Shown: one piece after another, positions 9,201 through 17,004 of the stretch
Layout: every line of letters starts with the position of its first letter
Numbering within the stretch: position 1 is the stretch's first letter
IMG/VR virus record: IMGVR_UViG_3300034095_002556
Coordinates: 1-25,460 of that record
Origin: a virus
Reading direction: 5' to 3' (one strand)
Length of the DNA: 25,460 nt
Notes under the pieces: model-generated
Seen by the model: only the letters and a program-made list of their open reading frames with translations
Databases searched by the model: none
What the model was told of the DNA's origin: nothing
Position numbers and translations under genes: made by a program

Positions 9201-11443
9201 CCTGCCTGATACAAACTTTTATATTGATTATATTGATCTGTATTTCTATCAGAATATAAAAGTGATCCATTTATATTTGATATTGCTTTATAGCGTTCTG
9301 TTGTTGCTATGCCGCTTGATTTTACGTTGGTATCTACAGAAGCAATAGCATTTAAAATACTAATAGTAGTCCATGATATTCTATCAGTAGACACTCTTGT
9401 ATTTGTTCCTGTTGAAGATGCTACTGTTGATATATTTGGATTATATAATAAGATTGAGGTACGGAGTTGGCCTGACTCTCCACCTGCTACCCAAAGGCCG
9501 TTTCCATAGGCTACTGATGTTATACTTGAAGTTCCAAAGTTGGAGGTTTGCGTAGTCCAAGTTATTGCATCTGTTGAGGTGCGGAGTTGGCCTGTATTTC
9601 CACCTGCTACCCAAAGACTGTTACCGTAGTCTACTAAGTTTATCTGTGTATTACCAAAGTTAGAGGTGCGTGTGGTCCAGGTCGTACCATCCGTTGAGGT
9701 ACGTAACTGGCCTGTATCCCCACCTATTGTCCATAGGTTGTTGCCATAGGATATTGCTCTTATGGCTGTACTTCCAAAGTTTGAGGTACGGGTAGTCCAG
9801 GTTATGGCATCTGTTGAGGTACGAAGTGTTCCTGTATAGCCGCCTGCTATCCAAAGATTGTTTCCGTAGTTTAACCTTAGTATATCCGTATTACCAAAGT
9901 TTGAAGTTTGGGTAGTCCAGGTGGTGCCGTCTGTTGATGTTCGTAGTTGTCCTCTATTTCCACCTGCTACCCAGAGGCTGTTTCCATAGGCTATTGAGTG
10001 TATAAAAGAGGTTCCAAAGTTAGAGGTACGAGTGGTCCAGGTTGTGCCATCTGTTGAGGTGCGTAGTGTTCCTGCATTACCACCTGCTATCCAAAGGTTA
10101 TTGCCGTAGGCTATTGAGTATATACGTGTACTTCCAAAGTTGGAGGTGCGGGTATCCCAGGTTGTGCCATCTGTTGAAATTCGTATTTGTCCAGTATCTC
10201 CACCTGCTATCCATAGGCTGTTGCCGTAGGCTACTGAGCGTATTGTTGTATTTCCAAAGTTGGAGGTTTGTGTATTCCAACTAGATATTGCATTATTATT
10301 TTCAGCAATTTGTACATTATTTATATTACTCGATCCAAATCCAGCATCTATTGTTGTCCATGATATGGAGTCGGTAGAAAATAAGAGTCTATTATTGTTC
10401 CCGCCGACAATATAATTATTTAAAGTAGGATTATATGAAATATCGTTTAAAGAATCATCTGCTGAAGTGCGGATTTGTCCTTGATTTCCACCTGCTACCC
10501 AGAGGCTGTTGCTATAGGCTACTGAGTATATATCTGAAGTTCCAAAGTTAGAGGTTTGGGTGGTCCAGGTTATGGTATCTGTTGAGGTGCGCAATTGGCC
10601 ATATTGCCCACCTGCTACCCAAAGACTGTTGCCGTAGGCTACTGAGAATATACTTGTATTACCAAGGTTTGAGGTTCTGGTAGTCCAGGTTGTGCCATCT
10701 GTTGAGGTACGGAGTGTGCCTGAATTTCCACCTGCTATCCAAAGGTTATTGCCGTAGGCTACTGAGCCTATAGATGTACCACCAAAGTTGGAGGTTTGGG
10801 TAGTCCAGGTTATGGCATCTGTTGAGGTGCGTAAGGTGCCTGTATTTCCACCTGCTATCCAAAGACTGTTGCCGTAGGCTATTGAGCGTATTGCTGAAGT
10901 TCCAAAGTTTGAGGTTTGAGTGGTCCAAGTTGTGCCATCTGTTGAGGTGCGCAATTGGCCATATTGCCCACCTGCTACCCAAAGGCTGTTGCCGTAGGCT
11001 ACTGAAAATATATTTGTATTACCAAAGTTTGAGGTTTGAGTGGTCCAAGTTGTGCCATCTGTTGAGGTGCGCAATTGGCCTGTATAGCCGCCTGCTATCC
11101 ATAGGCTGTTGCCGTAGGCTACTAATCGTATATCCGTATTTCCAAAGTTGGAGGTACGAGTGGTCCAGGTTATGGCATCGGTTGAGGTGCGAAGTGTGCC
11201 AGATTGCCCACCTGCTACCCAAAGGTTATTTCCATAGGCTACTGCTCTTATCTGTGTGTTTCCAAAGTTTGAGGTTTGTGTGGTCCAGAATGTGCCATTA
11301 TTTGACGGTATATTAATATCAAAAGTTGTTAAATCTCCAGTAGATGATCTTAATGTTCCATCAGTTCCAGTAATAAAAAGTTTTTTTAAAAAGTTGAATG
11401 TTGATACAAATACAGCGCTAGCAGTAATTCCTAAGATTGGCAT
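6278..11443 (-). CDS. Giant repeat adhesin / tail fibre: five predicted seven-bladed beta-propellers
   Basis: This 1721-residue protein consists mainly of 35 copies of a ~40-residue blade. Each blade runs WTT[RQ]TSNFG-T-x-I-xx-VAYGN-[NS]-LW[VI]AGG-xx-G-[QT]-LRTSTD, close to bacterial BNR/Asp-box-type repeats (STDGTTW resembles the Asp-box). The blades fall into five blocks of exactly seven (10454-11287, 9455-10279, 8369-9193, 7412-8242, 6389-7213), separated by unrelated linkers of 58, 87, 42 and 66 residues. Seven four-stranded blades is the standard count for a closed propeller, so each block is read as one propeller. The start is ATG 11443, which overlaps the upstream gene's stop as TAATG; the in-frame TTG at 11473 is rejected. 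The N-terminus MPILGITASA resembles the conserved start of other phage adhesins (from memory). Its likely role is receptor binding at the tail or a long fibre. The reading frame is intact through more than 4 kb of repeats. Confidence 0.85.
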   Translation of the reverse strand: MPILGITASAVFVSTFNFLKKLFITGTDGTLRSSTGDLTTFDINIPSNNGTFWTTQTSNFGNTQIRAVAYGNNLWVAGGQSGTLRTSTDAITWTTRTSNFGNTDIRLVAYGNSLWIAGGYTGQLRTSTDGTTWTTQTSNFGNTNIFSVAYGNSLWVAGGQYGQLRTSTDGTTWTTQTSNFGTSAIRSIAYGNSLWIAGGNTGTLRTSTDAITWTTQTSNFGGTSIGSVAYGNNLWIAGGNSGTLRTSTDGTTWTTRTSNLGNTSIFSVAYGNSLWVAGGQYGQLRTSTDTITWTTQTSNFGTSDIYSVAYSNSLWVAGGNQGQIRTSADDSLNDISYNPTLNNYIVGGNNNRLLFSTDSISWTTIDAGFGSSNINNVQIAENNNAISSWNTQTSNFGNTTIRSVAYGNSLWIAGGDTGQIRISTDGTTWDTRTSNFGSTRIYSIAYGNNLWIAGGNAGTLRTSTDGTTWTTRTSNFGTSFIHSIAYGNSLWVAGGNRGQLRTSTDGTTWTTQTSNFGNTDILRLNYGNNLWIAGGYTGTLRTSTDAITWTTRTSNFGSTAIRAISYGNNLWTIGGDTGQLRTSTDGTTWTTRTSNFGNTQINLVDYGNSLWVAGGNTGQLRTSTDAITWTTQTSNFGTSSITSVAYGNGLWVAGGESGQLRTSILLYNPNISTVASSTGTNTRVSTDRISWTTISILNAIASVDTNVKSSGIATTERYKAISNINGSLLYSDRNTDQYNQYKSLYQAGIFWTTRTSNFGNSHIQDLAYGNSLWVAGGQSGQLRSSTDAITWTTRTSNFGVTNIQSVAYGNSLWVAVGITGQIRTSTDAITWTTRTSNFGTTRIDSIAYGNSLWAAGGYTGQLRTSTDGTTWTTQTSNFGISNIFAIAHGNNLWTAVGAGSQIRTSTDAITWTTRTSNFTANIYSIAYSNNLWVAGGHYGQLRTSTDTITWTSRTLNLGSTRIQSVAYGNSLWIAGGYTGILRTSTDGTTWNTQTSNFGNTTIRRIAYGNSLWVAGGITGQLRTSTVTPLFNNIKSISAFGNREFGLIADNNFVTSNNLISYTIQNLQWTTQTSNISGNLAIRDIAYGNNLWVASGIFSTLRTSTDAITWTTQTSNFSAADSIFALAHNNNLWVIGGANGQLRTSTDAITWTTRTSNFGASLINEIAYGNNLWVAVGQTGQLRTSTDTITWTTQTSNFGTSGIRTAIYGNSLWIAGGYSGQLRTSTDAITWTTQTSNFGASLINRIIYGNNLWVAGGEAGNLRTSTDAITWTTRTSNFGATTINSVAYANNLWVIVGDAGQLRTSIDAITWTTQTSNFGSTVINSVAYGNNLWAIGGEAGQLRISYTPSISPIITSINTDILASDQGIFYTFNTSNSTYASTRTGVLGWVEKVNSYNNTYSIYVDGKTPNRWVTQTSNFGNTFITSVAYGNNLWVAGGGSGQVRTSTDGTTWTTRTSNFGNTQINSVAYGNSLWVAGANTGQLRTSTDGTTWTTRTSNFGNTQIQRVAYGNSLWVATGYIGQLRTSTDGTTWTTQTSNFGNTTIWSAAYGNSLWIAGGDTGQLRTSTDAITWTTRTSNFGTTRIISVAYGNNLWIAGGISGTLRTSTDGTTWTTQTSNFESVTIRSIAYGNSIWVAGGNFGALRTSTDGVTWTTKTLNFVNDIFSVNYGNNLWTAISGSGDINTSTVNENLGIYVSTDGATWTTQALTLPISNYNLTDIELA
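6389..7213 (-). repeat. Propeller block 5 (blades 29-35)
   Basis: Seven tandem 120-nt blade units, opened by the strand WVTQTS directly after the 66-residue linker. The last blade is the most diverged (NFVNDIFSVNYGNN, then SGSGDINTST). It is followed by a short tail with one further Asp-box-like segment (VSTDGATWTTQ) and the C-terminus. Confidence 0.85.
7412..8242 (-). repeat. Propeller block 4 (blades 22-28)
   Basis: Seven blade units opened by WTTQTS. Blades 22 and 23 are 41 residues rather than 40 (NISGNLAIRD and NFSAADSIFA loops). Blade 28 ends at GQLRIS before the 66-residue linker to block 5. Confidence 0.85.
8369..9193 (-). repeat. Propeller block 3 (blades 15-21)
   Basis: Seven blade units opened by WTTRTS. 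Blade 19 is one residue short (NFTANIYSI). Blade 21 ends at GQLRTST before a 42-residue linker to block 4. Confidence 0.85.
9455..10279 (-). repeat. Propeller block 2 (blades 8-14)
   Basis: Seven blade units opened by WNTQTS. The last ends at GQLRTS before the longest linker (87 residues), which contains a diverged Asp-box-like segment (VSTDRISWTTI). Confidence 0.85.
10454..11287 (-). repeat. Propeller block 1 (blades 1-7)
   Basis: Seven blade units opened by WTTQTS. The last ends at GQIRTSADD before a 58-residue linker that contains FSTDSISWTTI. A diverged half-blade (FITGTDGTLRSSTGD) precedes the block at the protein's N-terminus. Confidence 0.85.
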
Positions 11444-14151
11444 TATGCGCTTAAATCCCCTACAGCCACCCAAGTATTTGCTGCTCTTTTAACAATTGTG
11501 GCGACAGACCATTGTCCTCTTAGTTTTAAACCAGGACTTCCATTTACTGTTGTAGTTGCTGGAGTTACCGCTGCAATTGTTATTTGTCCTGCTCCAGTTT
11601 GTAAAATATTTATTTGTGATCCTATTGCAAAATTTGCAGTAGCATCTGTTGGTATATTTAGTGTACCCGCAGTTGCTCCATTACTTAACTCAAGCCATTT
11701 ATCTTTATCTGCTAGAACTACTGTGTATGCATTTGTTGTAAATGTAGGTGTTGAAATAGTTAAAGTAGAAGAAGCAAACTCAACTGCTTGTGACACCGAA
11801 TTAAGAGTGCCCCCAACAAGAATTTTGTCATTAGTAGAATCCCAAGCAATTCTGCCATCTGTTGTAGAAGATGTAGTAGATAGAGTAAGGAGTGGTGTAT
11901 CGATTGTTGGACTTGTTAAAGTTTTATTTGTAAGGGTTTCAGATACATCTTTAAGAGCAGTTCCATTCATAGAGTATGACTTACCAGAAGCAAGATTTAT
12001 GTGTTCCGATGAAGTCCAAGAATCTGTAGAGTCAACCCAGTTAAAGGTTTTATCGGTTGTGCCTTTAAGTGTAATACCTCCGCCATCGGCAGTTATGTCT
12101 GTTGGAGTTTCTACATCTCCAAGAATAATATTTTTATCTTCAACAACTAGGTTAGTTGAGTTAATATTTGTAGTTGTACCGTTTACGGTAAAGTTTCCAG
12201 ATACCGTCAAAGAAGGAACTGTAAATTCTCCAGATGAAGATACATTAGCAAGGATTGTTCCGCTTGAGTTTTGCCATTCTTGAAGGTTAGCGGTTTGTGA
12301 TGCTAATCCTTTAACAATAAACCCAACCATACTTGTGTTATATGGTCGCCAAGGTACAGGGCCATAAGAATCAAATTGTGTGGCAGAAATAGATAGTGAG
12401 TAAGGATTGCCATCAACACCTAATGTAATTACGCTACCTGCTGGTCCTCGAAGTGTTGGAACAATTAATTTGCCGCTAGCATCCATACTTGCCATTACAG
12501 TACCGCTACTATTCTGCCACTCTTGCAGATTGGCAGTTTGTGATGCTGCGCCCTTGATAATTAAAGGAATATTAGTTGAAGATAATGCATTGGCTGTTAT
12601 ATTGCTAGAACTAAATGAAAAATATGGCCCGTTTGCTGCAGCGTTTTGGACAAAAGAAACGTTAATAGTATTATTAACATATAATCTGCCGTCAGCACCA
12701 ACGCTAGTAAGTACAGAACCACTACTATTCTGCCACTCTTGAAGGCTAGCAGATTGTGAGGCTGCGCCTTTGACCGCAAACGGAACTACGGAGGCGCTAA
12801 GTGTAATTGCAGTAACTGGGCTTCCAGAAGTCATTGAAAGATAAGAACCACCACCGCCAGCAGGTTGATAAAATGGTGCATAGTTAGCAGCAGTATTAAG
12901 TACTCCGCTAGAAGACATATAGGCAACTGCGCTACCAGCACTATCCTGCCATTGTTGAAGGTTGGCGGTTTGGGAGGTTGCACCACGAACAACTATTGGA
13001 GTAATTGCTGCCGTACCTGCAACAAAACTTCCAACGGCAGACAAAGTAAATGTTCCACCCGTACCTGCTACATCTGTAAATCCTGAACCAAGAACTGTAA
13101 AAGTTGTTGATGTAACTGCTGTTACTGTCCAAGTTCCATTGTAAGTGCCACCACTTACTGATGCCACTGTAACTCGCTGACCTGCTTGCACAAGTGATGT
13201 GCCACCATAGGTAAAGACTGCAACTGTCGCAGATGTATATGCAGCCGATGTGATTGCCGTAGTAGTTGAACCATTGATGCTTGTGGTAGTCCCTGCGTAT
13301 ATTTGTCCAGCAGAATTAATTCCTGAAAGAACAGTTCCAGCACTACCCCTCCATTGTTGTAGGTCTGAAGTTTGAGTTGAAATACCTATTACTTGTAAAG
13401 ATGGATAACTTCCTGCTGTTGATGTGACAGCAAAATAGGCAGAATTATTTCCTGATTGAAATACTAGTTGGCTTCCTCCGCCACCTACATATCCCATTGA
13501 ACCTGAAATACGTAAATTACCACCTGCCTGGATTGATGCCAACGTTGTACCAGCATTATTCTGCCATTGTTGAAGGTCGTTTGATTGTGACGTTACGCCT
13601 TTCACAACTATTCCAGTAGTAGTATTATTTATAGGAATTACTGATAATTGTGTTCCTGTTATTAAGGTTCCAAGATTTAGTGCGCCAGTATTTCTTAGGC
13701 TTGCCCTTACCGTTCCATCAAAGTTGTGCCATTCTTGCAGGTTAGCGGTTTGAGATTCGGTGCCCTTTACAATTAAACCAACAGTTTCAGCATTAGCAGT
13801 AGTAATCTGTTGCACTCCACCAGTAAATGTATTGGCGGTAGCAAGATAAGGAACACCAGTAATTGCTGAATTTGCTGGAATTGTGACGGTACCAGTAAAA
13901 GTAGGAGAAGCAAGTGGGGCTTTAGCATCTATCTGAGTTTGAATTGCTGAAGTTACACCATCTACATAATTTAATTCTGTAGAAGTTGCGGTAAGATCAA
14001 CGTTCTCGTTAATTTTTGGGGTAGTTAAAGTTTTATTTGTAAGAGTTTGTGTATCCGATGTGGTAATAACTTGATTACCATTGACCGTAGCAGAGTTTCC
14101 TTCTACTATCAAACCATTCTTGACCCTAAAATCTTTATTTGTTGTAGTCAC
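11443..14151 (-). CDS. Tail-fibre protein with seven dispersed 'SQTANLQEWQ' repeats
   Basis: This is a 902-residue structural protein. The N-terminal module (KDFRVKNGLIVEG, residues 7-19) is shared with the gene at 14180-16261. The middle carries seven copies of a ~33-residue motif (VKGxxSQTANLQEWQNSSGTVLASV-type) starting near residues 125, 180, 252, 386, 457, 529 and 610; such repeats are common in phage fibres. Between copies three and four is an inserted beta-rich domain (about 294-376, QAGQRVTVASVSGGTYNGTW) resembling FCCH/Ig-like insertions. [12 protein letters not shown]-type linkers occur twice. The last ~100 residues are homologous to the C-terminus of the 23105-23833 protein. The start is GTG 14151 with AGGG seven bases upstream. 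The stop TAA overlaps the propeller gene's ATG (TAATG), so translation is probably coupled and the two proteins may assemble together. Confidence 0.85.
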   Translation of the reverse strand: MTTTNKDFRVKNGLIVEGNSATVNGNQVITTSDTQTLTNKTLTTPKINENVDLTATSTELNYVDGVTSAIQTQIDAKAPLASPTFTGTVTIPANSAITGVPYLATANTFTGGVQQITTANAETVGLIVKGTESQTANLQEWHNFDGTVRASLRNTGALNLGTLITGTQLSVIPINNTTTGIVVKGVTSQSNDLQQWQNNAGTTLASIQAGGNLRISGSMGYVGGGGSQLVFQSGNNSAYFAVTSTAGSYPSLQVIGISTQTSDLQQWRGSAGTVLSGINSAGQIYAGTTTSINGSTTTAITSAAYTSATVAVFTYGGTSLVQAGQRVTVASVSGGTYNGTWTVTAVTSTTFTVLGSGFTDVAGTGGTFTLSAVGSFVAGTAAITPIVVRGATSQTANLQQWQDSAGSAVAYMSSSGVLNTAANYAPFYQPAGGGGSYLSMTSGSPVTAITLSASVVPFAVKGAASQSASLQEWQNSSGSVLTSVGADGRLYVNNTINVSFVQNAAANGPYFSFSSSNITANALSSTNIPLIIKGAASQTANLQEWQNSSGTVMASMDASGKLIVPTLRGPAGSVITLGVDGNPYSLSISATQFDSYGPVPWRPYNTSMVGFIVKGLASQTANLQEWQNSSGTILANVSSSGEFTVPSLTVSGNFTVNGTTTNINSTNLVVEDKNIILGDVETPTDITADGGGITLKGTTDKTFNWVDSTDSWTSSEHINLASGKSYSMNGTALKDVSETLTNKTLTSPTIDTPLLTLSTTSSTTDGRIAWDSTNDKILVGGTLNSVSQAVEFASSTLTISTPTFTTNAYTVVLADKDKWLELSNGATAGTLNIPTDATANFAIGSQINILQTGAGQITIAAVTPATTTVNGSPGLKLRGQWSVATIVKRAANTWVAVGDLSA
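11446..11745 (-). other. Shared C-terminal module, copy 1
   Basis: Encodes residues ~803-902 of the fibre protein, with blocks YTVVLADKDKWLEL, IPTDATANFAIGSQINILQT, TTTVNGSPGLKLRGQW, and the end WVAVGDLSA. Copy 2 lies at 23108-23401 with the same blocks in the same order. Both copies end at a TAATG junction with a downstream adhesin gene. Confidence 0.8.
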
Positions 14152-14179
14152 TGAAGTTCCCTATCCCCTCAGATACATA

Positions 14180-16261
14180 TTAGGCTTCTATAAGCGTCTT
14201 ATGCACCTTTACTGTTGTCTCGTTTGATGCCGTTACAAGTAGTCTAACATTTCCGCCTGAGTAATCTGCATTAGTTGTTCCTAAAGATGCTGCTGCATTG
14301 ATTACATCTGCGTATTCTGTAAGAGCAACGTTGTTGCCTCCGTCTACGTTAACAAGGATTTCTATGGTTTGAACTTCTGTACCCTTTTTCATTTGTACTA
14401 AATATTTAGCACTTGAGTATGTGGTTGCTGACCAAGAGTCAACTACGGTTGCAGTTCCATCTGTAAGTGCTTGTGTAGCAGTTCCAATTAATGCATCTGT
14501 CAGTGTAAGCGATGTTGCAGTTGCTGCACCAATGTTTGGAGTTGTAAGTGTTGGAGAGGTGCCAAATACTAGAGCGCCAGACCCTGTTTCGTCAGAGATT
14601 ACTGATGCTAGTTCTGTTGAAGTGGTTGCTGCAAAAACGTCCAATTTGTTGTTTGTAAGAGCAACAGTACCTGTAGCATCTGGAAGAGTAATTGTTCTGT
14701 CTGCAGTTGGATCAGTTACTGTAATAGTTGTTTCATGGTCGTTTGCTGTAGCACCTTCAAGAACGATACTTCCGTCTGAAAGGGTAAGTCCTGAAATTGT
14801 TGGTGATGTTAGAGTTTTGTTTGTTAAAGTGTCCGTTGAAGAGGTAGTGACAACATTAACACCTTCAACAGCAATAACACCTGCTGAAACTCTTGAAATT
14901 GTTGTGTCTGTAGCATGGCCTAACTCAACAGTTCCTACACCTAAAGCGGTGGAAGTTGAAGCAACTAATCCACTAATCGGTAAGCCAGTTGCATTTGTTA
15001 AAGTTCCTGATGCTGGAGTTCCAAGTGCTGGAGTAGTTAATGTTGGCGATGTGAGAGTTTTATTTGTAAGGGTTTGTGTACCTGTTAATGTTACTACTGT
15101 TGAATCAATATCAAGAGTGTTTCCAGTCTTGTCTAATCCTGTACCCGCAACAATTTGTCCTAAGCCAGTAAATTGGGTAAATGTAAGGGCTGTAGTTCCA
15201 ACTGTGATTGCACCATCGTTAGTTAATACATAACCTTGATCAGCGTTAACAGTTCCTTGTTCTACAAATACCGCAAAATTTGAAGTAAGTTCAGTATTTG
15301 TATCACAATCAGGTGAACGAGTTGCAGGACCAACTATTGCAACTCTATAGATACCGTTTTCTGAAGCATCTGACTGATTCTTAACAAGAACACGGTCAAA
15401 CATGCTAAGAGTTACTCCGTCAATAATATCGTCAGGGCTAAGATCACTTGCAATGTTAATGTTTGTAGTTGTTGCTGCACGTACTGATGGTTTCCAGTCA
15501 ATACCTTGTGCTGCTGAATCTACATAAGCCTTTGTTGCTGCATCTGAGTCAGTCTCTGGTGTACCAAGACCTGTAATCTTGTAAGTTGCCATACTGACGT
15601 TGCCAGTTGGTGCTCCAACAGCGCTTAGTGCAAACTCTGAAGGGTCTACAGAAATTGCGCCTGTTGAATCATCATAGTCAAGACCATTTCCTACAACAGT
15701 TCCAATTGCATCTTGTGCTCTTTCGTCTGTGAAGTATTTGTTTGTTGAACCTTCTGCAATATCGTCAGATCCAAGAGTACGTGAACCACCAAGAGATGTT
15801 GATGTACCGTTAATAGTAATTGCTGAGTTTGATAGTTTATCGTTTGCAATTGATCCTGCAAGCATTGTGTTTGTTACAGAACCTGTATCTCCAGTTGTTA
15901 CAACAGTTCCAGTTACGTCTGGAAGAGTAATTGTACGGTCTGCTGTTGGATCTACTACTTGAAGGGTAGTTTCAAAGTCATTTGCAGTTGCACCTTCAAA
16001 TGAAACGCTTGCTTGAAATACTCCAACTGGTTGTGTTTCTTTCCAGGCAATTCCATTTGTTGCTTGATCGTCTGCTGTAAGCACATAGTTATTTGTTCCA
16101 ACTGCTAGACGAGTTACTGCATCTGCACCAGATGCAACTAGTAAATCACCTTTTGCGTCTACTAATGCTTCTGTTAATATATCGTGGTTGTTTACAGTTG
16201 CAGTTGATCCTTCAACTACTAGTCCCGCTTTTACTCTAAAATCTTTTGTTACGGTTGCCAT
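14180..16261 (-). CDS. Modular tail-fibre protein
   Basis: This is a 693-residue structural protein. Layout: N-terminal module [13 protein letters not shown] (6-18); [20 protein letters not shown]...[13 protein letters not shown] (36-73), a module also found in the 23105 gene; a [12 protein letters not shown]...[17 protein letters not shown] repeat at 88-120 that recurs at 501-533; [13 protein letters not shown] (175-187) and [22 protein letters not shown] (242-263), which are typical phage fibre segments; [11 protein letters not shown] linkers at ~397 and 478; and a C-terminal module (608-693) shared with the small protein at 16277. The start ATG has an excellent AAGGAGAT site six to seven bases upstream. 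It is probably transcribed from the promoter ahead of 16723. No chaperone or peptidase (for example S74) domain is apparent. Confidence 0.88.
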   Translation of the reverse strand: MATVTKDFRVKAGLVVEGSTATVNNHDILTEALVDAKGDLLVASGADAVTRLAVGTNNYVLTADDQATNGIAWKETQPVGVFQASVSFEGATANDFETTLQVVDPTADRTITLPDVTGTVVTTGDTGSVTNTMLAGSIANDKLSNSAITINGTSTSLGGSRTLGSDDIAEGSTNKYFTDERAQDAIGTVVGNGLDYDDSTGAISVDPSEFALSAVGAPTGNVSMATYKITGLGTPETDSDAATKAYVDSAAQGIDWKPSVRAATTTNINIASDLSPDDIIDGVTLSMFDRVLVKNQSDASENGIYRVAIVGPATRSPDCDTNTELTSNFAVFVEQGTVNADQGYVLTNDGAITVGTTALTFTQFTGLGQIVAGTGLDKTGNTLDIDSTVVTLTGTQTLTNKTLTSPTLTTPALGTPASGTLTNATGLPISGLVASTSTALGVGTVELGHATDTTISRVSAGVIAVEGVNVVTTSSTDTLTNKTLTSPTISGLTLSDGSIVLEGATANDHETTITVTDPTADRTITLPDATGTVALTNNKLDVFAATTSTELASVISDETGSGALVFGTSPTLTTPNIGAATATSLTLTDALIGTATQALTDGTATVVDSWSATTYSSAKYLVQMKKGTEVQTIEILVNVDGGNNVALTEYADVINAAASLGTTNADYSGGNVRLLVTASNETTVKVHKTLIEA
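14183..14440 (-). other. Shared C-terminal module type II, copy 1
   Basis: Residues 608-693 of the 693-residue fibre ([40 protein letters not shown]) resemble residues 64-148 of the neighbouring 148-residue protein (RSMKYMISLKY, STELSILIDG, FTQYATI, VSLTVVP). The match is diverged but collinear. Confidence 0.6.
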
Positions 16262-16276
16262 CTTATATCTCCTTGG

Positions 16277-16723
16277 TTAGGCCTTTAATCCCATACGCAT
16301 GTAGCGTAGGGTTATAGGTGTAATTCCCCCTACTGGAACAACAGTTAGTGAAACTGTGTCTCCAGCCCTTGAAACAGAGATGGTGCCAATATTCCCATCG
16401 TTGTCAATTGTTGCATACTGAGTAAAGTTAACATCTGTACCGTCAATCAGAATGCTAAGTTCTGTAGAAAAGTACTTGTTAGCCCCACCTACCACATATT
16501 TGAGTGAGATCATATATTTCATTGATCTAAACTCGCTTGCTAAAAAGTTATCAAAAACCGTTGGGTTTTCAATTCCATTAATTGTTGACTCGTTATTACC
16601 ATCTGATCCAAGATCGGTAGACCTAGCAGAAGTACTATCAATTAAGTCTATATAGTTTTGTTCCGTTGGTCTATCACCTGTTTGAAACAGGGCTTTTACA
16701 TTGGTGGTTGATATCTTTGCCAT
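16277..16723 (-). CDS. Small structural protein sharing a C-terminal module with the adjacent fibre
   Basis: This is a 148-residue protein. The N-terminus MAKISTTNVKALFQTGDRPTEQNYIDLID resembles short N-terminal anchoring segments of phage fibres that begin with a 'GD.PTE..F..LID' pattern. Residues 64-148 form a beta-rich module collinear with the C-terminus of the 693-residue fibre downstream. The ATG has no Shine-Dalgarno; it lies exactly six bases after a TATAAT hexamer, so the mRNA probably begins with the AUG. The next gene starts 15 bases after the stop, so this promoter probably also serves the long fibre genes. Its likely role is a tail or baseplate accessory protein. Confidence 0.75.
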   Translation of the reverse strand: MAKISTTNVKALFQTGDRPTEQNYIDLIDSTSARSTDLGSDGNNESTINGIENPTVFDNFLASEFRSMKYMISLKYVVGGANKYFSTELSILIDGTDVNFTQYATIDNDGNIGTISVSRAGDTVSLTVVPVGGITPITLRYMRMGLKA

Positions 16724-16729
16724 AGGTCT

Positions 16730-16738
16730 ATTATAGCA
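16730..16738 (-). promoter_or_regulatory. Extended -10 promoter giving a leaderless transcript (16723 gene)
   Basis: The minus strand reads TGCTATAAT, then AGACCT, then ATG. With the usual six-base gap between the -10 hexamer and +1, the first transcribed base is the A of AUG. No ribosome site is present. Confidence 0.65.
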
Positions 16739-16743
16739 TTATG

Positions 16744-17004
16744 TTAAAGAATATAGTTAGAAAAACCAATCATCTGAACACCAATTACTGGTGGATTGTT
16801 TGGGCTATAGCCTTGAATGCCAATATTGGTTATGCTTAGTCTAAATGGAAGAATTTCTGTTAATATAACTACCTTCGAATAATTGACTAATGCAACAGGA
16901 TTTGATGCTGGCTTAATGTCTGAAATTGCTATTGTTGGAGAAATTGTTGCTGCTGAAACTAATACCGCTAAAGCAATACCTTGGGAAATCGAGGTTGTTG
17001 CCAT
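16744..17004 (-). CDS. Small unknown protein of the structural cluster
   Basis: This is an 86-residue protein not recognised. The first ~30 residues are hydrophobic and small-residue rich (GIALAVLVSAATISPTIAI); this could be a membrane segment or simply a beta-rich start. The rest (ILPFRLSITNIGIQGYSP, NPPVIGVQMIGF) looks beta-structured. ATG 17004 overlaps the preceding stop as TAATG, so it is translationally coupled to the 17004-17450 gene. Its position among baseplate-like genes suggests a minor virion protein. Confidence 0.65.
   Translation of the reverse strand: MATTSISQGIALAVLVSAATISPTIAISDIKPASNPVALVNYSKVVILTEILPFRLSITNIGIQGYSPNNPPVIGVQMIGFSNYIL

Noticed and set aside
6389-11287. CRISPR-like array because of regular ~120-bp periodicity
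   Set aside because: Units are contiguous, in frame, without unique spacers, and encode a coherent beta-propeller blade.
6389-11287. Diversity-generating retroelement target
   Set aside because: Variable codons are not limited to adenine positions, and no reverse transcriptase or template repeat is in the window. It cannot be excluded for the rest of the genome.
10822-11316. Plus-strand open frame of 164 codons inside the propeller gene (and similar frames near 6964, 10042 and 12865)
   Set aside because: These follow the 120-bp periodicity of the minus-strand gene, have odd Leu/Arg/Cys-rich composition and no ribosome site. They are antisense shadows of the repeat.
11441-11473. Upstream TTG start for the propeller gene adding ten residues
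   Set aside because: The ATG at 11443 forms the TAATG junction used repeatedly in this window and begins the phage-like MPILGITAS N-terminus.
11498-12283. Long plus-strand open frames over the fibre genes (also 14421-15233)
   Set aside because: Their Val/Pro/Ser-rich products are the antisense of Thr/Gly/Asn-rich fibre codons. The minus-strand proteins have recognisable modules and starts, while these do not.
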